Source of the DNA: JAEMQF01 sp031419715
GTDB lineage: Bacteria > Pseudomonadota > Gammaproteobacteria > Burkholderiales > Burkholderiaceae_C
NCBI GenBank assembly: GCA_031419715.1
Contig: JANOLJ010000221.1
Location: 1-8,570, forward strand
DNA: 8,570 nucleotides
Direction of reading: 5' to 3'
Every line of letters starts with the position of its first letter. Positions within the stretch are counted from its first letter, which is position 1. Below are positions 6,106 to 8,570 of this stretch, piece after piece. Both the position numbers and the translations under genes were made by a program. The notes below the pieces were generated by a model. That model searched no databases and was not told the DNA's origin. It saw nothing but the letters and a program-made list of their open reading frames with translations.

Positions 6106-7551
6106 TCATTGCTCCTCGATCCAGGCGTGACCGTCGCGCGCGACCAGCGCGCTGGCGGCCGCGGGGCCCCATGTGCCCGACGCATAGGGGCGTGGTGCCG
6201 CGCTGTCTTGGCTCCACGCGTCCAGGATCGGCTCGACCCAGCGCCAGGCCTGCTCTTGCTCGTCGCTGCGCACAAACAGATTCAGCTTGCCCGCGAGCGC
6301 GTCGAGCAGCAAGCGCTCATAACCGCCGACGCGGTTCTCGGCGAACGCCTTATCGAAGTCCAGATCGAGCGACACCGGTGACAACGCCTCATGCTGGCGC
6401 GCGCCCTTGGCGGCGAGCAGGTGCAGCTTCAAGCCGTCTTCGGGCTGCAGGTTGATGACCAGCTTGTTCGGCTGGTTCACGCCGGGGAAAATGCTGTGCG
6501 GCGTGGGCCTGAAGTTGACGACGATTTGCGAGTCGCGTGCCCCGAGGCGCTTGCCCGTGCGCAGGTAGAACGGCACACCGGCCCAGCGCCAATTCTGGAT
6601 TTCGGCGCGCAGCGCGACGAAAGTTTCGCAGCGGCTGTCCGCTGGCACTTTGGTCTCTTCGAGGTAACCCACCACCGCCTTGCCGTCCACGTTGCCGGCC
6701 CGGTATTGGCCGCGCACCACGTCGCGCACGATGCTCTCCGCGGTGAAGGGCTTCAGCGAGCGCAGCACCTTCAGCTTTTCGTCGCGGATCGCGTCGGCGT
6801 CGTTGCTGATCGGCGGCTCCATCGCCACCATCGTCAGCAGTTGCAGTGCGTGGTTCTGGATCATGTCGCGTAAAGCGCCGGTGCGGTCGTAAAAATCGCC
6901 GCGCGTGCCCACGCCCAGCCCTTCAGCGAGCGTGATCTGAATGTTGGCGATGCTCTCGCGGCGCCAGATCGGCTCGAACAGCGCGTTGCCGAAACGCAGC
7001 GCCATCAGGTTCTGCACCGCCGGCTTGCCCAGGTAATGGTCGATGCGCAGCGCCTGCGTCTCGCTGAACGCGGCGCGCACGACGCGGTTGATTTCTCGCG
7101 CGCTCGTCAAGTCATGGCCGAGAGGCTTTTCGAGCACGACGCGAACCTTCGGTCCGTTCAGGCCCACGTTGCCGAGCTGCTCGCAGATCTGCGGAAACAG
7201 GTGCGGGCTGGTGGCGAGGAACAGCACCACGGTGTCGGCACCGCGCTCGTCTATCACCGCTTTCAAACCGGCGTAATGCTCGGGCAGCGACAGGTCCATG
7301 CGCCGGTAATGCAGTAGCTCAGCAAAGCGCGCGAACTCGTCGTCATGCGGGCGCTTGGCGCTTTCCACCTCGGCGAACTTGTCGCGAATGAAGCCGCGGT
7401 AAGCCGCGTCGCTGCGCTCGTCACGCGCCACCGAAATGATGCGCCCGCCCTCGGGCAACTTGCCGTGGCGCCAGGCCTGGAACAGCGCCGGCATCAGCTT
7501 TCGCCAGGTCAGGTCGCCGGTGCCGCCGAAGAGAACGAGGTCGAAGGACAT
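6106..7551 (-). CDS. zwf: glucose-6-phosphate 1-dehydrogenase
   Basis: A 481-residue cytosolic enzyme oxidising glucose 6-phosphate to 6-phosphogluconolactone with NADP+ (or NAD+), the entry step of the oxidative pentose phosphate and Entner-Doudoroff routes. The N-terminal nucleotide-binding loop is FGGTGDLTWRK (8-18). EKPLG (141-145) and the active-site signature RIDHYLGK (169-176) follow, then RDMIQNHALQLL (228-239) with the expected catalytic His234. The C-terminal half includes PFYLRTGKRL (327-336) and the closing W.P. region of the family. Length is normal and no frame disruption is seen. The ATG at 7551 is the natural start because the nucleotide-binding strand begins within three residues. 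A HexR-like operator lies 27-41 bases upstream, and the regulator gene follows downstream. The Shine-Dalgarno is weak. Confidence 0.98.
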   Translation of the reverse strand: MSFDLVLFGGTGDLTWRKLMPALFQAWRHGKLPEGGRIISVARDERSDAAYRGFIRDKFAEVESAKRPHDDEFARFAELLHYRRMDLSLPEHYAGLKAVIDERGADTVVLFLATSPHLFPQICEQLGNVGLNGPKVRVVLEKPLGHDLTSAREINRVVRAAFSETQALRIDHYLGKPAVQNLMALRFGNALFEPIWRRESIANIQITLAEGLGVGTRGDFYDRTGALRDMIQNHALQLLTMVAMEPPISNDADAIRDEKLKVLRSLKPFTAESIVRDVVRGQYRAGNVDGKAVVGYLEETKVPADSRCETFVALRAEIQNWRWAGVPFYLRTGKRLGARDSQIVVNFRPTPHSIFPGVNQPNKLVINLQPEDGLKLHLLAAKGARQHEALSPVSLDLDFDKAFAENRVGGYERLLLDALAGKLNLFVRSDEQEQAWRWVEPILDAWSQDSAAPRPYASGTWGPAAASALVARDGHAWIEEQ

Positions 7552-7577
7552 GGGTCGCGCCTGTGTCGTGGTGTGGG

Positions 7578-7592
7578 CGTAATCTTATTTCA
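7578..7592 (-). promoter_or_regulatory. candidate HexR operator upstream of zwf
   Basis: Read on the minus strand, TGAAATAAGATTACG is an imperfect palindrome that matches the proteobacterial HexR consensus, as I recall it (TGTAATTAAATTACA), at 11 of 15 positions. It lies 27-41 bases upstream of the zwf ATG. It overlaps TAAGAT, a possible -10 element, with a weak TTCGCC -35 candidate 16 bases further upstream. Bound regulator would block polymerase. The location and the downstream regulator gene support the call, but the match is partial. Confidence 0.5.
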
Positions 7593-7627
7593 TCGGCGGG
7601 GGTGGCGAAGTTTCACGGGAGGGTCCT

Positions 7628-7660
7628 ATGTCTGCGGGTCTAGCGTTCGGGAGCAGACAT
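7628..7660. repeat. 8-bp perfect inverted repeat with a 17-base loop
   Basis: ATGTCTGC at 7628-7635 is the exact reverse complement of GCAGACAT at 7653-7660. It lies between the zwf promoter and the 3' end of the accessory gene pair. It could fold as a stem-loop at the end of the leftward accessory transcript, but there is no T-run to make it a clear intrinsic terminator. It could also be an arm of an intergenic repeat element or a regulator site. Confidence 0.45.
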
Positions 7661-7781
7661 CGAAGCCGACACGCCTTGCAAGGTACTCAAGCTCGAACCT
7701 CGAACAGCAGATGCTCAAGCGGTTGAGTAGCCGCCGCAATAGGCAGGCAAGCATGTAACGTTTCGAGCCCGTCCCAATACG

Positions 7782-8234
7782 CTACATCGGTTCGACGACG
7801 AATCCGTGACTGTTCGCAACGTTTGCGAGCGCCTCTCGGACGCGCTTGTTGAAATGATTAACCTTCACATCGGGCGAGCACACCAGTCTGCAGTGAGCGT
7901 GGTTTTCTGGTTCGGTTTCTGATGCCTCGATTGGATCGTGGATCGCGTCGATAGCGTAGATGGCCGTGTCGCCCTTCTTGTCCGGCGCAACCTTGATTTC
8001 GCAGATTGCGCGGACTTCGTGCGTGATGAGCATCGTCACACCATCGGTATTCTTCTTCTTCGTGCCCTTTGGATCGGTACGAATGGATGACCGGTCGACG
8101 GAAGGTTTGCATTCCCGGTCTGCGAATGCGAGGACTGTGAAGCGCAGCGCGCCATCGGCGCGCACATACTCACCGGAGCCTGATCGAATGGCCCGATACA
8201 GCGCCTCTTCTCCCTCGACCTTTGTGGGCGCCAT
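7782..8234 (-). CDS. uncharacterised accessory protein, downstream member of a two-gene unit
   Basis: A soluble 150-residue protein with no signal peptide or membrane segment. I cannot name a family. The pattern (FADRECKPSVDRSS at 36-49, then a DPKGT...DGVTML segment, HEVRAI at 71-76, a strand YAIDAIHDPIE at 92-102, ENHAHC at 109-114, and a C-terminal helix with KRVREALANVANSHGFVVEP at 130-149) reads like an uncharacterised family I recall with SVDR and NPAHA signatures. It follows its partner by 6 bases, and the partner's stop sits in TGAAGGCGGATG, which supplies the AAGG ribosome binding site. Base composition is clearly less GC-rich than the operons to the left, suggesting acquisition by transfer. 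Function is unknown. Confidence 0.8.
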   Translation of the reverse strand: MAPTKVEGEEALYRAIRSGSGEYVRADGALRFTVLAFADRECKPSVDRSSIRTDPKGTKKKNTDGVTMLITHEVRAICEIKVAPDKKGDTAIYAIDAIHDPIEASETEPENHAHCRLVCSPDVKVNHFNKRVREALANVANSHGFVVEPM

Positions 8235-8240
8235 CCGCCT

Positions 8241-8570
8241 TCAACGTGCACCAAGCCAAATCCAAAGACTGCCGAAGGCTTGCGAAGTGGTGAGTTCCCC
8301 GGAGTCCATCTGGGTTCCAATGTTCGGACCCCAGACCTTGATGAACTCAACAACGCCTTCACCGAAATACAGTGTGATCTTCCTCTGCCCCCTCCACCAC
8401 TCGAATACAACCTCGCCAGCGTCGCTGGGAGTGATGTGCGGCGCCGTCCACGGCCATGCGGTGCGCGTGGTGGCACCATAGAGGGCGGGAAGCCACTCCC
8501 TGGCCGCCGAAATTGCCACATCGCTCGGCGGCGGACTACCCCGGCCATCCCAATTCGCTTCAAGCTCTTC
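8241..8570 (-). CDS. uncharacterised NWDG-motif accessory protein, 5' end missing
   Basis: The minus-strand frame is open to the right edge, giving at least 109 residues. Placing the start at the internal GTG (8519) would cut off a convincing coding segment that reads EELEANWDGRGSPPPSDVAI, so the true start is probably outside the window. The NWDGxGxxPPS opening is followed by a helix (AISAAREWLPAL), then PHITPSDAGEVVFEWWRGQRK and a beta-rich end rich in Trp and Gly (ITLYFGEGVVEFIKVWG). I recall small unnamed bacterial proteins with this N-terminal motif and a central EVxxEWxxG strand, but know no assigned function. It is the upstream gene of a tight pair with the 150-residue protein and shares its lower GC. 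Confidence 0.75.
   Translation of the reverse strand, partial: EELEANWDGRGSPPPSDVAISAAREWLPALYGATTRTAWPWTAPHITPSDAGEVVFEWWRGQRKITLYFGEGVVEFIKVWGPNIGTQMDSGELTTSQAFGSLWIWLGAR

Larger units (their letters stand above)
7552..7781. other. intergenic spacer between zwf and the accessory gene pair
   Basis: The left part carries the zwf promoter region. The rest shows several short repeats: ATGTCTGC/GCAGACAT (7628-7635/7653-7660), TACTCAA/TTGAGTA (7684-7690/7723-7729), a small CTCAA-GCGG-TTGAG hairpin (7714-7727), and a direct repeat of CTCGAAC (7692-7705). Base composition changes from the GC-rich zwf side to a more mixed sequence toward the accessory genes. No gene was found; the plus-strand frame ending at 7758 runs antisense through zwf and is rejected. 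Confidence 0.6.

Noticed and set aside
7623..7754. Minus-strand 42-codon frame starting at ATG 7754
   Set aside because: It is short, Leu/Arg/Cys-rich, lacks a clear ribosome binding site and is built from repeat sequence.
7345..7758. Plus-strand open frame of 137 codons running out of zwf into the spacer
   Set aside because: Most of it is antisense to zwf and the remaining tail shows no recognisable motif.

Overview
This window looks like chromosomal DNA of a high-GC betaproteobacterium, most likely a Burkholderiales member of the Comamonadaceae or Rubrivivax type. The assignment rests on the strong GC bias at third codon positions, the style of the glucose-6-phosphate dehydrogenase and HexR-type regulator, and a catabolic operon of a kind common in that order. 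No search was run, so the taxonomy is inference.

Layout. Bases 1-29 may hold the first codons of a leftward gene that leaves the window. Bases 30-740 are a long non-coding stretch with unusual architecture: a 310-bp imperfect inverted repeat centred at about 418.5, then four tandem 13-bp units that overlap a second symmetric hairpin just upstream of the next operon. Bases 741-5230 are a tightly packed rightward four-gene operon: the small 2Fe-2S subunit and large molybdopterin subunit of a xanthine-dehydrogenase-family hydroxylase, a thiolase-fold protein, and a DUF35 zinc-ribbon/OB-fold partner. Bases 7551-5202 run leftward and encode zwf followed by a HexR/RpiR-family regulator, whose 3' end overlaps the DUF35 gene tail to tail by 29 bp. 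After a 230-bp spacer with hairpins, bases 8570-7782 carry a leftward pair of uncharacterised accessory genes with visibly lower GC. The upstream member of the pair runs off the right edge.

How the genes may work together. The hydroxylase subunits, the thiolase-fold protein and its DUF35 partner are probably co-translated and look like a catabolic module. The molybdenum enzyme lacks the usual FAD subunit. The thiolase-fold protein lacks the catalytic Cys and has Tyr where the catalytic His should be, which recalls Ltp2-type retro-aldolases that work with a DUF35 protein. A hydroxylate-then-cleave pathway on a CoA ester is an attractive but unproven reading. zwf and hexR form a feedback unit for the Entner-Doudoroff and pentose phosphate entry, with a HexR-like operator just upstream of zwf. 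The right-hand pair is the best candidate for a poorly described accessory system.
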